From contig NZEH01000020.1 in NCBI GenBank assembly GCA_002690375.1, positions 3,234 to 9,863 of the forward strand: DNA of 6,630 nt. Direction: 5' to 3'. A program made the position numbers and the translations under genes. The stretch is from Dehalococcoidales bacterium. Its GTDB lineage: Bacteria; Chloroflexota; Dehalococcoidia; Dehalococcoidales; ARS1013. Under the pieces are notes generated by a model. It saw only the letters and a program-made list of their open reading frames with translations. It was not told where the DNA came from and did no database searches. Of the stretch, positions 1 through 4,754 are shown piece by piece (the first letter of the stretch is position 1; every line of letters starts with the position of its first letter).

Positions 1-460
1 AGAAAAGCAACCTAGGAGTGTATTTATTCGCGAAATCCAGAGAGATACCATCAGCGAGCAGCTACTCCACGTTGACTTCTACCAAGTAAGAAAAGAAGAG
101 AAAATAACGGCTGATGTTCCCATTGCCCTGGTTGGCGAAGCCCCGGCAATAAAATCAAAAGGCAATACACTACAACAGATCCTGACCCATCTAGGTGTTG
201 AGTGCCTGCCTGAAAAACTGCCACCTCGGATAGAGATTGACCTGAGCCCCCTTGAAGAGATAGATCAGGCAATCCATGTCAGAGATATTGCTCTCGGCAC
301 TGATGTTACTATTACCACTGACCCCGACCAACTAGTGGTTAAGGTCAGCAAGGTGCATATAGAGAGGGTAGAAGAGAAAGAGGTAGTCGCCGAAGAAATC
401 GAGGCTGAAGCCGAGGCAGCAGAAGCTGGGACGCCAACTGAAGAAGAACCAAAAGAATAG
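1..460 (+). CDS. rplY: 50S ribosomal protein bL25, CTC type (partial, 5' end missing)
   Basis: The frame is open from base 2 to the TAG at 458-460 and gives about 152 residues; the N-terminal part lies left of the window. bL25 binds 5S rRNA in the large ribosomal subunit, and the longer CTC form adds a C-terminal beta domain. The visible protein starts in the end of the 5S-binding domain, with the family-typical stretch VFIREIQRD...LLHVDFYQV. The beta domain follows (ADVPIALVGEAPA, then ECLPEKLPPRIEIDLSPLEE, then IHVRDIALG). It ends in a tail of about 30 residues that is very rich in Glu and Ala (from VEEKEVVAEE to EEEPKE), common in CTC-type L25. A CTC protein is usually about 200 residues, so roughly 50-60 residues are missing to the left. 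I see no clear terminator in the 91 bp before the next gene. Family assignment is strong; the symbol follows the usual bacterial name (ctc is also used). Confidence 0.93.
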   Translation, partial: EKQPRSVFIREIQRDTISEQLLHVDFYQVRKEEKITADVPIALVGEAPAIKSKGNTLQQILTHLGVECLPEKLPPRIEIDLSPLEEIDQAIHVRDIALGTDVTITTDPDQLVVKVSKVHIERVEEKEVVAEEIEAEAEAAEAGTPTEEEPKE

Positions 461-515
461 AGTTACCACCAGAGCAGACCGTTCTCCTGACTACAGCGCC
501 AAGCACCAGCTTAGC

Positions 516-545
516 TTGAAGCCATCTAGAAGCTTCTGCTATAAT
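516..545 (+). promoter_or_regulatory. Extended -10 sigma70-type promoter of the amidohydrolase gene
   Basis: A -35-like TTGAAG (516-521) is followed after 18 bp by a perfect TATAAT (540-545). A TG dinucleotide at 537-538, one base before the hexamer, makes it an extended -10. If the last T of the hexamer is position -7, then +1 falls at about 552, the A of the ATG start codon. No Shine-Dalgarno sequence lies between promoter and ATG. This implies a leaderless mRNA, which is an inference from spacing alone. A 10-bp palindrome (AGAAGCTTCT, 528-537) sits in the spacer and could be chance or a regulator site. Confidence 0.65.
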
Positions 546-551
546 CCGATT

Positions 552-1406
552 ATGATTATTGACTTTCATGCTCATGTATTCCCGCCGCAGATAAAGAAAA
601 ACCGCAATAAGTATATTGAGAGCGACCCCTGTTTTGCCATCCTTTACTCCAAGAAGGACTCAAAGCTAAGAACCACTGACGAACTCATTGACAGCATGGA
701 TAAAGCAAAGATTGATATCTCGGTCATATTAAATATCGGATGGACTACCCACGATCTATGCGTTGAGACCAACGACTATATCCTGGAGTCAATAGCCCGT
801 TACCCAGAGCGCCTGATAGGCTTCTGTAGCGTCCAACCACAGTCATATGATGCCGCCCTGGATGAGATTGAGCGCTGTGCTAAAGAAGGAATAAGGGGAG
901 TCGGTGAAATAAGACCAGATATGCAGCTATTTGACCCCAGGGATGAGGAGGTAATGACGCCCTTTATAAATGCAGTAATGAAGCACAAACTGATGCTCCT
1001 CAGCCATGCCTCTGAACCGGTAGGTCATATCTACCCGGGCAAGGGAGCGGTTACCCCGGAAATACTCTACCCCTTTATTGCCAGCTATCCTGATTTGACC
1101 ATTATCTTGGCCCACTGGGGTGGCGGGTTACCGTTTTATGCCCTAATGCCCGAGGTAAGTGGGGCAATGCAAAATGTCTTTTTTGATACCGCCGCTTCAC
1201 CGCTTCTCTACAGTCCCCAGATATATGAACAAGTAATCCAGCTTGTCGGTGCTGAGCAGATTCTCTTCGGTAGTGATTACCCCATGCTAGAGCAAGGACA
1301 GGCGCTTAAGGATATTGCCTCCCCTAACTTATCCGAGGAAACAAAAAACCTAATCTTAGCCGGTAACGCCCAGAAGCTACTGGGTATCACAAGTAAGACT
1401 ACCTAG
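552..1406 (+). CDS. Amidohydrolase family protein (Amidohydro_2-type metal-dependent hydrolase)
   Basis: A protein of 284 residues if started at ATG 552. It has the TIM-barrel metal-hydrolase motifs of the PF04909 group: an N-terminal HxH in IDFHAHVFPP (H6, H8), GEIRPD with E119, SHASEP with H152, ILAHWGGG with H188, and LFGSDYPM with D242. These are the expected metal ligands and catalytic Asp, so the enzyme looks intact. Members hydrolyse or decarboxylate small ring or amide substrates; the substrate here cannot be told from sequence. No signal peptide or membrane segment is seen, so it is probably cytoplasmic. The frame stays open upstream to a TTG at 516, but that TTG forms the -35 element of a good promoter, and the family normally begins just before the HxH strand, so I choose 552. 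There is no Shine-Dalgarno sequence. The gene appears to be transcribed alone, between bL25 and a repeat-bearing gap. Confidence 0.88.
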   Translation: MIIDFHAHVFPPQIKKNRNKYIESDPCFAILYSKKDSKLRTTDELIDSMDKAKIDISVILNIGWTTHDLCVETNDYILESIARYPERLIGFCSVQPQSYDAALDEIERCAKEGIRGVGEIRPDMQLFDPRDEEVMTPFINAVMKHKLMLLSHASEPVGHIYPGKGAVTPEILYPFIASYPDLTIILAHWGGGLPFYALMPEVSGAMQNVFFDTAASPLLYSPQIYEQVIQLVGAEQILFGSDYPMLEQGQALKDIASPNLSEETKNLILAGNAQKLLGITSKTT

Positions 1407-1729
1407 TAAAGGGATTGAAATGGGTTTTGCCCCTGTAACATAACCGTTCCCCCTTTGAAAAAGTCGGTTCTAATGGGGCATCTAAGAGGGACGAAACCCC
1501 AAGAAAATACCCCTTAGTTCCCCTTTGCAAAAGGAGGAAGAGCAAGAGGGATTTATGTAAGGGGAGGGTTACCTTATAAAAACCTAAAGGAATAGATTAC
1601 AATCCAGCTTTATGGAAACTTTTTCTTCCCACTATCCCACCCTCGGCAGGGGGATTAAGAAGAAGATTCCCAGTGAAGAATATAAGGGTGAAGGATTGGT
1701 AAATGGTCAAGAGGGGTAAGGCTTAAGCT
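1407..1729 (+). other. Gene-free interval with degraded GC-rich hairpin repeats
   Basis: I find no convincing coding frame or RNA gene in these 323 bp. The stretch holds several C-run/G-run pairs typical of decayed intergenic hairpins. Examples are AACCG...CGGTT arms at 1442-1446 and 1465-1469 around a CCCCCTTTGAAAAAG core, CCCCTTTGCAAAAGG near 1520-1534, and CCCTCGGCAGGG in the right half (around 1641-1653). The left-centre part resembles the left end of the element at 2355-2486. No strong terminator with a T-tract follows the amidohydrolase stop, and I cannot place a confident promoter for thpR. A possible ribosome-binding stretch (GAGGGG, then AAGG) lies just before position 1730. Confidence 0.6.
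1475..1554 (+). repeat. Degraded copy of the left half of the MITE-like repeat
   Basis: The stretch from GGGGCATCTAAGAGGG onward aligns without gaps to the left end of the element at 2356-2381. By eye 19 of 26 positions match, including the shared TCTAAGAGGG core. Both copies then continue with a C-run, a short AT-rich centre and a G-run, though the order is blurred here. The terminator hairpin is broken in this copy: GAGGGAC faces AACCCC and no T-tract follows. I do not find a matching right end nearby, so this looks like an old, truncated relic. The right boundary is approximate. Confidence 0.45.
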
Positions 1730-2332
1730 ATGGAGACAGTCCGCTCCTTTATTGCAATTTTGTTACCTGACGAGCTAAGACTAGAGCTTAGTAAGCTCCA
1801 AAAAAGACTGAAAACGGATAATAAGCCCTGGATAAAATGGGCTGACCCGAATGGCATCCACCTGACCTTAAAGTTTCTGGGTGATGTCCCCCTAGATAGG
1901 ATTAGCGAAATAAGCCAGCTAATGACTAAGGTTGCCCGGGAAATCCCCCCCTTTCATCTGGAAACCAAAGGGTTAGGCGCCTTCCCTGACCTGAAACGTG
2001 TTCAGGTAGTCTGGTTGGGGCTTGGCGGCAAACTGGATAAGCTGGGCCAGCTCCATAAGCAGATTGAATCCGCTCTTTCCTGTCTGGGCTTTACTCCTGA
2101 AGCACGAGTCTTCAAAGCCCACCTGACACTGGCTCGTCTTCGCCGCGAGGCATCACCGGATGAGCGACAGGACTTGGGCCGGCTTATCTCAAACACCAGG
2201 CCTGAGAAAAGCCATATCATCAAGGTAGAGACTATCAGCCTGATGAGGAGCCAGCTAACCAGAGAAGGTGCCCGCTACAGCCAGTTAAGCTACGCCGGCC
2301 TTGGGAAAGACCTTCTATCTAAGGAAGGTTGA
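1730..2332 (+). CDS. thpR: RNA 2',3'-cyclic phosphodiesterase (2H phosphoesterase, ThpR)
   Basis: A 200-residue protein, close to the usual family length of about 180-200. ThpR opens 2',3'-cyclic phosphate ends of RNA to 2'-phosphates, and the family was first described as a 2'-5' RNA ligase. Both catalytic 2H motifs are present: HLTL at residues 44-47 (IHLTLKFLGDV) and HLTL at 131-134 (KAHLTLARL). The N-terminus (VRSFIAILLPDELR) and the strand VQVVWLGL (about 91-98) also fit the two-lobed fold, and the C-terminus LMRSQLTREGARYSQL is family-typical. The cytoplasmic enzyme should be active, since all four motif His and Thr are kept. The ATG at 1730 is preceded by AAGG at 1717-1720, with GAGGGG a little further up. 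The gene stands between two repeat-bearing gaps and seems to be its own transcription unit, ended by the hairpin at 2365-2388. Confidence 0.93.
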   Translation: METVRSFIAILLPDELRLELSKLQKRLKTDNKPWIKWADPNGIHLTLKFLGDVPLDRISEISQLMTKVAREIPPFHLETKGLGAFPDLKRVQVVWLGLGGKLDKLGQLHKQIESALSCLGFTPEARVFKAHLTLARLRREASPDERQDLGRLISNTRPEKSHIIKVETISLMRSQLTREGARYSQLSYAGLGKDLLSKEG

Positions 2333-2364
2333 CAAATATATAGAAGAAAGTCTACCGGGTGTCT

Positions 2365-2388
2365 AAGAGGGGCAGAGCCCCTCTTTTT
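2365..2388 (+). terminator. Rho-independent terminator after thpR
   Basis: A perfect 9-bp stem (AAGAGGGGC at 2365-2373 against GCCCCTCTT at 2377-2385) closes a 3-base AGA loop and runs into a T-tract at 2384-2388. It lies about 30 bp after the thpR stop and within the MITE-like element, so the element appears to supply the terminator. Confidence 0.8.
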
Positions 2389-2394
2389 AGTAGT

Positions 2395-2424
2395 ATCCCC
2401 CTCTACTTTAAAGGAGAGGGGGAT
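2395..2424. repeat. 30-bp near-perfect palindrome (hairpin)
   Basis: The arms ATCCCCCTCT (2395-2404) and AGAGGGGGAT (2415-2424) are exact reverse complements. The centre CTTTAAAG (2406-2413) is also palindromic, leaving one A/G mismatch pair (2405 and 2414). The hairpin lies six bases after the terminator T-tract and could act as a second stem-loop protecting the thpR 3' end or as an internal part of the mobile element. Confidence 0.75.
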
Positions 2425-2493
2425 GAAGGGAGTGAGGCTAATAACAATTTCAAAGCTACATTTAGGCTAATCTCAAAGACACCCAATAAGCCC

Positions 2494-2523
2494 TTGCCAA
2501 TCACCCTTAAGTTAGTGTATACT
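2494..2523 (+). promoter_or_regulatory. Sigma70-type promoter for the zinc-ribbon/comF/hpf unit
   Basis: TTGCCA (2494-2499) and TATACT (2518-2523) are separated by 18 bp, each hexamer close to the consensus (4/6 and 5/6). The predicted start is near 2530, giving a leader of about 24 bases that carries a GGAGG ribosome-binding site. The promoter begins 8 bp outside the right end of the MITE-like element. Confidence 0.7.
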
Positions 2524-2540
2524 ATCACTTAATTTCGGTG

Positions 2541-2545
2541 GGAGG
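2541..2545 (+). promoter_or_regulatory. Ribosome-binding site that decides the zinc-ribbon start
   Basis: GGAGG at 2541-2545 lies 8 bases before the GTG at 2554. The alternative in-frame GTG at 2545 overlaps this site itself and so is unlikely to be used. Confidence 0.8.
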
Positions 2546-2553
2546 TGGATCTC

Positions 2554-2772
2554 GTGGAACAACTTAGTTTTCCCAAATGCCTTAAGTGTGACAAAGGAGA
2601 CCTGGTACCCCTATCTGATTTTGGCTCTCAAGGATCGTCTATCCACTACAAAGCGTGGGTCTGTACTAATCCTGATTGCGGCTTCAACCTGAAAATCAGA
2701 AACGGCGATGTCTATATTAACGAACCCATTATGAGCGGAGCCAATAACATCCGCTCCCGCCACAGTACTTAA
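2554..2772 (+). CDS. Small zinc-ribbon protein of unknown function
   Basis: A 72-residue protein started at GTG 2554. Four cysteines form a plausible zinc ribbon: C9-x2-C12 (KCLKCDKGDL) and C37-x4-C42 (WVCTNPDCGFNLKIRNGDVYI). The fold would be two zinc knuckles joined by about 24 residues, with a polar tail (NNIRSRHST). Such ribbons bind nucleic acids or proteins, but nothing here fixes a target. There is no signal peptide or membrane segment. It is the first gene of a probable unit with the comF relic (40-bp gap) and hpf. Whether it works with HPF on ribosomes or merely shares the promoter cannot be told. I do not recognise a named family. Confidence 0.75.
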   Translation: MEQLSFPKCLKCDKGDLVPLSDFGSQGSSIHYKAWVCTNPDCGFNLKIRNGDVYINEPIMSGANNIRSRHST

Positions 2773-2812
2773 CGCTGAACTTAAAAGCCCCAGACCATAA
2801 TAGGAGGTTCAT

Positions 2813-3127
2813 GTGCTTCCTCAGCTAGCTGAGCTTAAGAGGGTAGTGCTTGAACTTTTATTTCCACAGTGGTGCTTGGGCTATGGGCGGGAAGTCAATT
2901 TAATTTATCCCCCCTACCGCCGTGCACTACCTAAAATTACGCCACCACTTTGTCCTCGGTGTGGTAATCCTCAAGCCAGCGGCATAGTTCGCCCCACCTG
3001 TATAAGCTTCCAGCCAGAAATAGACGATGTAACCACTTCGAGAACTACTCTTGATGCTTGTGCCAGCGTCCTAAAATCATCCGGAGCCAGTTCGGTGTGG
3101 GGATTCGTATTGGCCAGAGAAGTTTAA
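2813..3127 (+). pseudogene. comF: ComF-family phosphoribosyltransferase, internally deleted and decayed
   Basis: The open frame of 104 residues starts at GTG 2813 behind AGGAGG (2802-2807). Residues 8-63 resemble the ComF N-terminal zinc region (LKRVVLELLFPQWCLG..., then PPLCPRCGNPQASG). Residues 70-104 match the C-terminal end of its PRTase domain (IDDVTT...TLDACASVLKSSGASSVWGFVLAREV). ComF proteins are usually about 220-240 residues, so some 120 residues of the PRTase core are gone between about C63 and I70. The PRPP-loop motif, normally DDVxTTGxT, is damaged (DDVTTSRTT). Of the eight expected cysteines only C21, C47, C50 and C63 remain; positions 24, 32 and 35 are Tyr and 60 is Arg. Intact ComF acts in DNA uptake in competent bacteria; this copy can hardly do so. 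The frame is still open, so a short expressed product is possible. Confidence 0.8.
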
Positions 3128-3138
3128 AGAGATAAGAT
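3110..3138 (+). promoter_or_regulatory. Possible promoter for hpf
   Basis: TTGGCC (3110-3115) and TAAGAT (3133-3138) are 17 bp apart, each matching the sigma70 consensus at 4 of 6 positions. This would let hpf be expressed apart from the upstream genes. Other AT-rich -10 candidates lie just downstream, so the assignment is weak. Confidence 0.3.
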
Positions 3139-3170
3139 AAATATAACATCACTATAAGGAACCTTACAAG

Positions 3171-3713
3171 ATGGAACCACTTATAACTGGTAAAAATATA
3201 GAGCTACCAGAAGAGCTGCGTCTCTATATTAAGCACAAACTGGACAGGCTCGACCGCCATCTAGCCAATATCACAGAGGCCAAGGTAGAAATAGCTGAGG
3301 AAAAGACAAGGTCTCCCCAAAACCGCTTTGTCGCCCAAGTAACCGTAGCCGGCAATAATACTCTGCTACGTAGTGAGGAGCGGGGTGAAAGTATATTTAC
3401 CGCAATCGATAGAGTAGTAGCCACTATGAAAAGGCGAATTGAGCACCACAAGGGGAAGCTTAGACACAGGGGCAAGGGCAGTTCGTCTGCTAGAAGCAAA
3501 CTAGTCAAGGCAGAAGAGACAACGCTAAGATCAAAGGTGGTCAAGGTCAAGCAGTTTGCCTTAAAGCCAATGTCGATAGCTGAAGCGACCGACCAGTTAG
3601 AGCTTCTAGGCCACGACTTCTTTCTCTTCTTTAATCCTGATACTGAAGTGGTTAACCTGCTGTATCGACGAAAGGATGGTAACTACGGCCTGATTGAGCC
3701 GGAGTTGGAGTAA
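3171..3713 (+). CDS. hpf: Ribosome hibernation-promoting factor, long form
   Basis: A 180-residue protein with the two-domain layout of long HPF. The N-terminal S30AE domain (about residues 1-105: ITGKNIELPEELRLYIKHKLDRLDRH..., ending in basic KRRIEHHKGKLRHRGKG) binds the decoding site of the 30S subunit. A charged linker (about 106-123) leads to the C-terminal dimerisation domain (about 124-180), with the hallmark stretches FALKPMSIAEA, LLGHDFFLFFN and NLLYRRKDGNYGLIEP. Long HPF alone joins two 70S ribosomes into inactive 100S dimers in starved cells, without a separate RMF. The ATG at 3171 follows AAGGA at 3156-3160. It sits 43 bp after the comF relic, an order also known from Firmicutes (comFC followed by the hpf homologue). 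The protein looks intact. Confidence 0.95.
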   Translation: MEPLITGKNIELPEELRLYIKHKLDRLDRHLANITEAKVEIAEEKTRSPQNRFVAQVTVAGNNTLLRSEERGESIFTAIDRVVATMKRRIEHHKGKLRHRGKGSSSARSKLVKAEETTLRSKVVKVKQFALKPMSIAEATDQLELLGHDFFLFFNPDTEVVNLLYRRKDGNYGLIEPELE

Positions 3714-3748
3714 TGGGAATACAACTTTCCCCTAAAACACCTCAATCC

Positions 3749-3768
3749 ATTACCAGAACTTCTGTAAT
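3749..3768. repeat. Imperfect palindrome upstream of the alkyltransferase
   Basis: The left arm ATTACCAGAA and right arm TTCTGTAAT are reverse complements except for one extra C in the left arm, around a central C. It lies 75-94 bp before the alkyltransferase start and 36 bp after the hpf stop. No T-tract follows, so it is not a typical terminator. A repressor or activator site is possible but unproved. Confidence 0.4.
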
Positions 3769-3842
3769 TAAGAATAAAGGCGCTTGGCTCCCATTTCAAT
3801 ATCTTCTTCTTCATTATAAATAAATCTTGTCGGGGTTATATT

Positions 3843-4367
3843 GTGACTGGTGAGCTAAAGTACATCACGTTTACCACCGATATGGGCTGGGTGGGAATCT
3901 CAAGCTCTGCAAGAGGGCTGGTACGCCTTACCCTACCCCAACCCTCTGCCCAAGGAACGCTTGAGCCGCTAGGTAGTAGCCTAAGCCGTACCACCCAGTC
4001 GCTCGACTCATTTGGAGACATAATAAGCCGCTTGAGGTCCTACTTTGGCGGCAAAAAGACGGTCTTCCCTGATGAGCTTGACCTCTCCCAATCGACCCAT
4101 TTTAAGCGACAGGTATGGCAGATAACCAAGCTCATCCCTTATGGTGAGAGCCGGAGCTACCGCTGGCTGGCAGTTAAGATTGGCAAGCCTAACGCTATGC
4201 GGGCGGTGGGGCAAGCCCTAGCCAAAAACCCACTGCCAATCATCATCCCCTGTCACCGTGTAGTAGCCAGTAATGGCAAGCTCGGTGGCTATAGCGGAGG
4301 ATTGGAGATGAAAAAACGCCTCTTGCATCTGGAAGCGACAGGAGCTTCAGTCAAGGCCACCAAATAG
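3843..4367 (+). CDS. ogt: Methylated-DNA--protein-cysteine S-methyltransferase (O6-alkylguanine repair)
   Basis: A 174-residue protein that removes alkyl groups from O6 of guanine by transferring them to its own cysteine, once per molecule. The active site PCHRVV is intact (P136, C137, H138, R139). Before it lie the DNA-binding helix region FKRQVWQITKLIPYGES (87-103) and NAMRAVGQALAKNP with the likely arginine finger R120. After it come GKLGGYSGGLEMKKRLLHLE with the conserved Lys and Glu. Residues 1-80 are the more variable N-terminal domain. The length fits the Ogt/MGMT family; ogt is used as a convenience symbol, since Ada-type methyl sensing domains are absent. The start GTG 3843 has only a weak GGGG stretch 7 bases ahead (3832-3835), and AT-rich sequence (TATAAA, 3815-3820) may hold the promoter. 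It converges on the dnaE operon. Confidence 0.93.
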   Translation: MTGELKYITFTTDMGWVGISSSARGLVRLTLPQPSAQGTLEPLGSSLSRTTQSLDSFGDIISRLRSYFGGKKTVFPDELDLSQSTHFKRQVWQITKLIPYGESRSYRWLAVKIGKPNAMRAVGQALAKNPLPIIIPCHRVVASNGKLGGYSGGLEMKKRLLHLEATGASVKATK

Positions 4368-4505
4368 TTTAGCCCGATAAATCCTTTGCTTAGCCCCAGA
4401 TGCCCCTTTCATTCTCAGGCTTAAGAAATCTAGCTCACATCGCTCAATCAGGCCTTCGCTAGCGAAACTGGAATATGTGTTAGACTCAACCGCATACCGT
4501 GACGG
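4368..4505. other. Gap between convergent genes, no clear terminator
   Basis: The 138 bp between the alkyltransferase stop and the DUF2007-like gene stop hold no coding frame I would support. A perfect 12-bp palindrome TTCGCTAGCGAA (4455-4466) is present but lacks a T-tract on either strand. AGATGCCCC (4398-4406) is the reverse complement of the first nine bases of the degraded repeat at 1475 and could be a stray repeat end, or chance. Confidence 0.5.
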
Positions 4506-4754
4506 CTACTCTGGTGTTGGCTCTGGCTCCTCTTCCGGCTTAAGGCTGGCCAAAATTTCCTTGGCTTGCTTGAGATAGTCATCGGCGACCATCAGCCGAC
4601 AGGGAAATGGGGAGATACCCATAAAAGACGAGGTATCGCCGGAGCTAATCACCACTGGAATATCATGTTCCCGTAGCACTCCCAGCCACATCTCAGCAGT
4701 TAGCTGGTCAGGGGCAGTGGCAAGTTTCAGCCAGCTACTAGTTGATTTAGGCAC
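4506..4754 (-). CDS. DUF2007-like small protein, translationally coupled to dnaE
   Basis: An 82-residue protein, started at GTG (4754-4752), which overlaps the last 8 bases of dnaE. The sequence WLKLATAPDQLTAEMWLGVLREHDIPVVISSGD followed by CRLMVADDYLKQAKEILASL fits the DUF2007 (PF09413) pattern: a short alpha/beta domain in which an N-terminal strand and helix (about 8-29) are followed by a strand with IPV and a final helix preceded by a VADDYLKQA-type turn. The tail (PEEEPEPTPE) is acidic. Pfam calls the family a putative signal-transducing protein; the real function is unknown. A GGAGG inside the dnaE end lies close before the GTG, so translation is probably coupled to dnaE. A role with the replicase is a guess from position only. 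Confidence 0.75.
   Translation of the reverse strand: MPKSTSSWLKLATAPDQLTAEMWLGVLREHDIPVVISSGDTSSFMGISPFPCRLMVADDYLKQAKEILASLKPEEEPEPTPE

Larger units (their letters stand above)
2355..2486. mobile_element. MITE-like element with terminal inverted repeats and TA flanks
   Basis: The left end GGGTGTCTAAGAG (2357-2369) and the reverse complement of the right end, GGGTGTCTTTGAG (2472-2484), match at 11 of 13 positions, the first 8 without mismatch. Just outside lie two bases (CC left, AA right) and then TA on both sides (2353-2354 and 2487-2488). A TA target duplication is characteristic of IS630/Tc1/mariner-type transposition. The element is about 132 bp with no coding capacity. Inside are the terminator hairpin 2365-2388, a second near-perfect palindrome 2395-2424, and a duplicated right subterminal block (AGGCTAAT followed by TCAAAG, at 2435 and 2464). 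Calling it a MITE is inference from this architecture; no transposase is in the window, and the TA flanks could be coincidence. Confidence 0.5.

Noticed and set aside
516..551. In-frame TTG start 12 codons upstream of the amidohydrolase ATG
   Set aside because: It coincides with the -35 element of a strong promoter, and family members begin just before the HxH strand.
345..575. Minus-strand open frame opposite the end of bL25
   Set aside because: Low-complexity Leu-rich shadow of the Glu-rich L25 tail; no domain resemblance.
1407..1729. Possible tRNA or small RNA gene in the largest gap
   Set aside because: No cloverleaf, no CCA-bearing acceptor stem and no promoter/terminator pair could be drawn; the hairpins look like decayed repeats.
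2545..2553. GTG at 2545 as the start of the zinc-ribbon gene
   Set aside because: It overlaps the GGAGG ribosome-binding site, which is properly spaced for the GTG at 2554.
3224..3550. Minus-strand open frame of 108 residues opposite hpf
   Set aside because: Shadow of a clearly conserved gene; composition is that of an antisense frame (Leu/Ser-rich).
4398..4406. AGATGCCCC, reverse complement of the start of the repeat at 1475, as a third repeat copy
   Set aside because: Only nine bases match and the flanks do not, so chance is a sufficient explanation.
4455..4466. Perfect palindrome TTCGCTAGCGAA as terminator between convergent genes
   Set aside because: Too short, cannot form a usable loop, and no T-tract on either strand.
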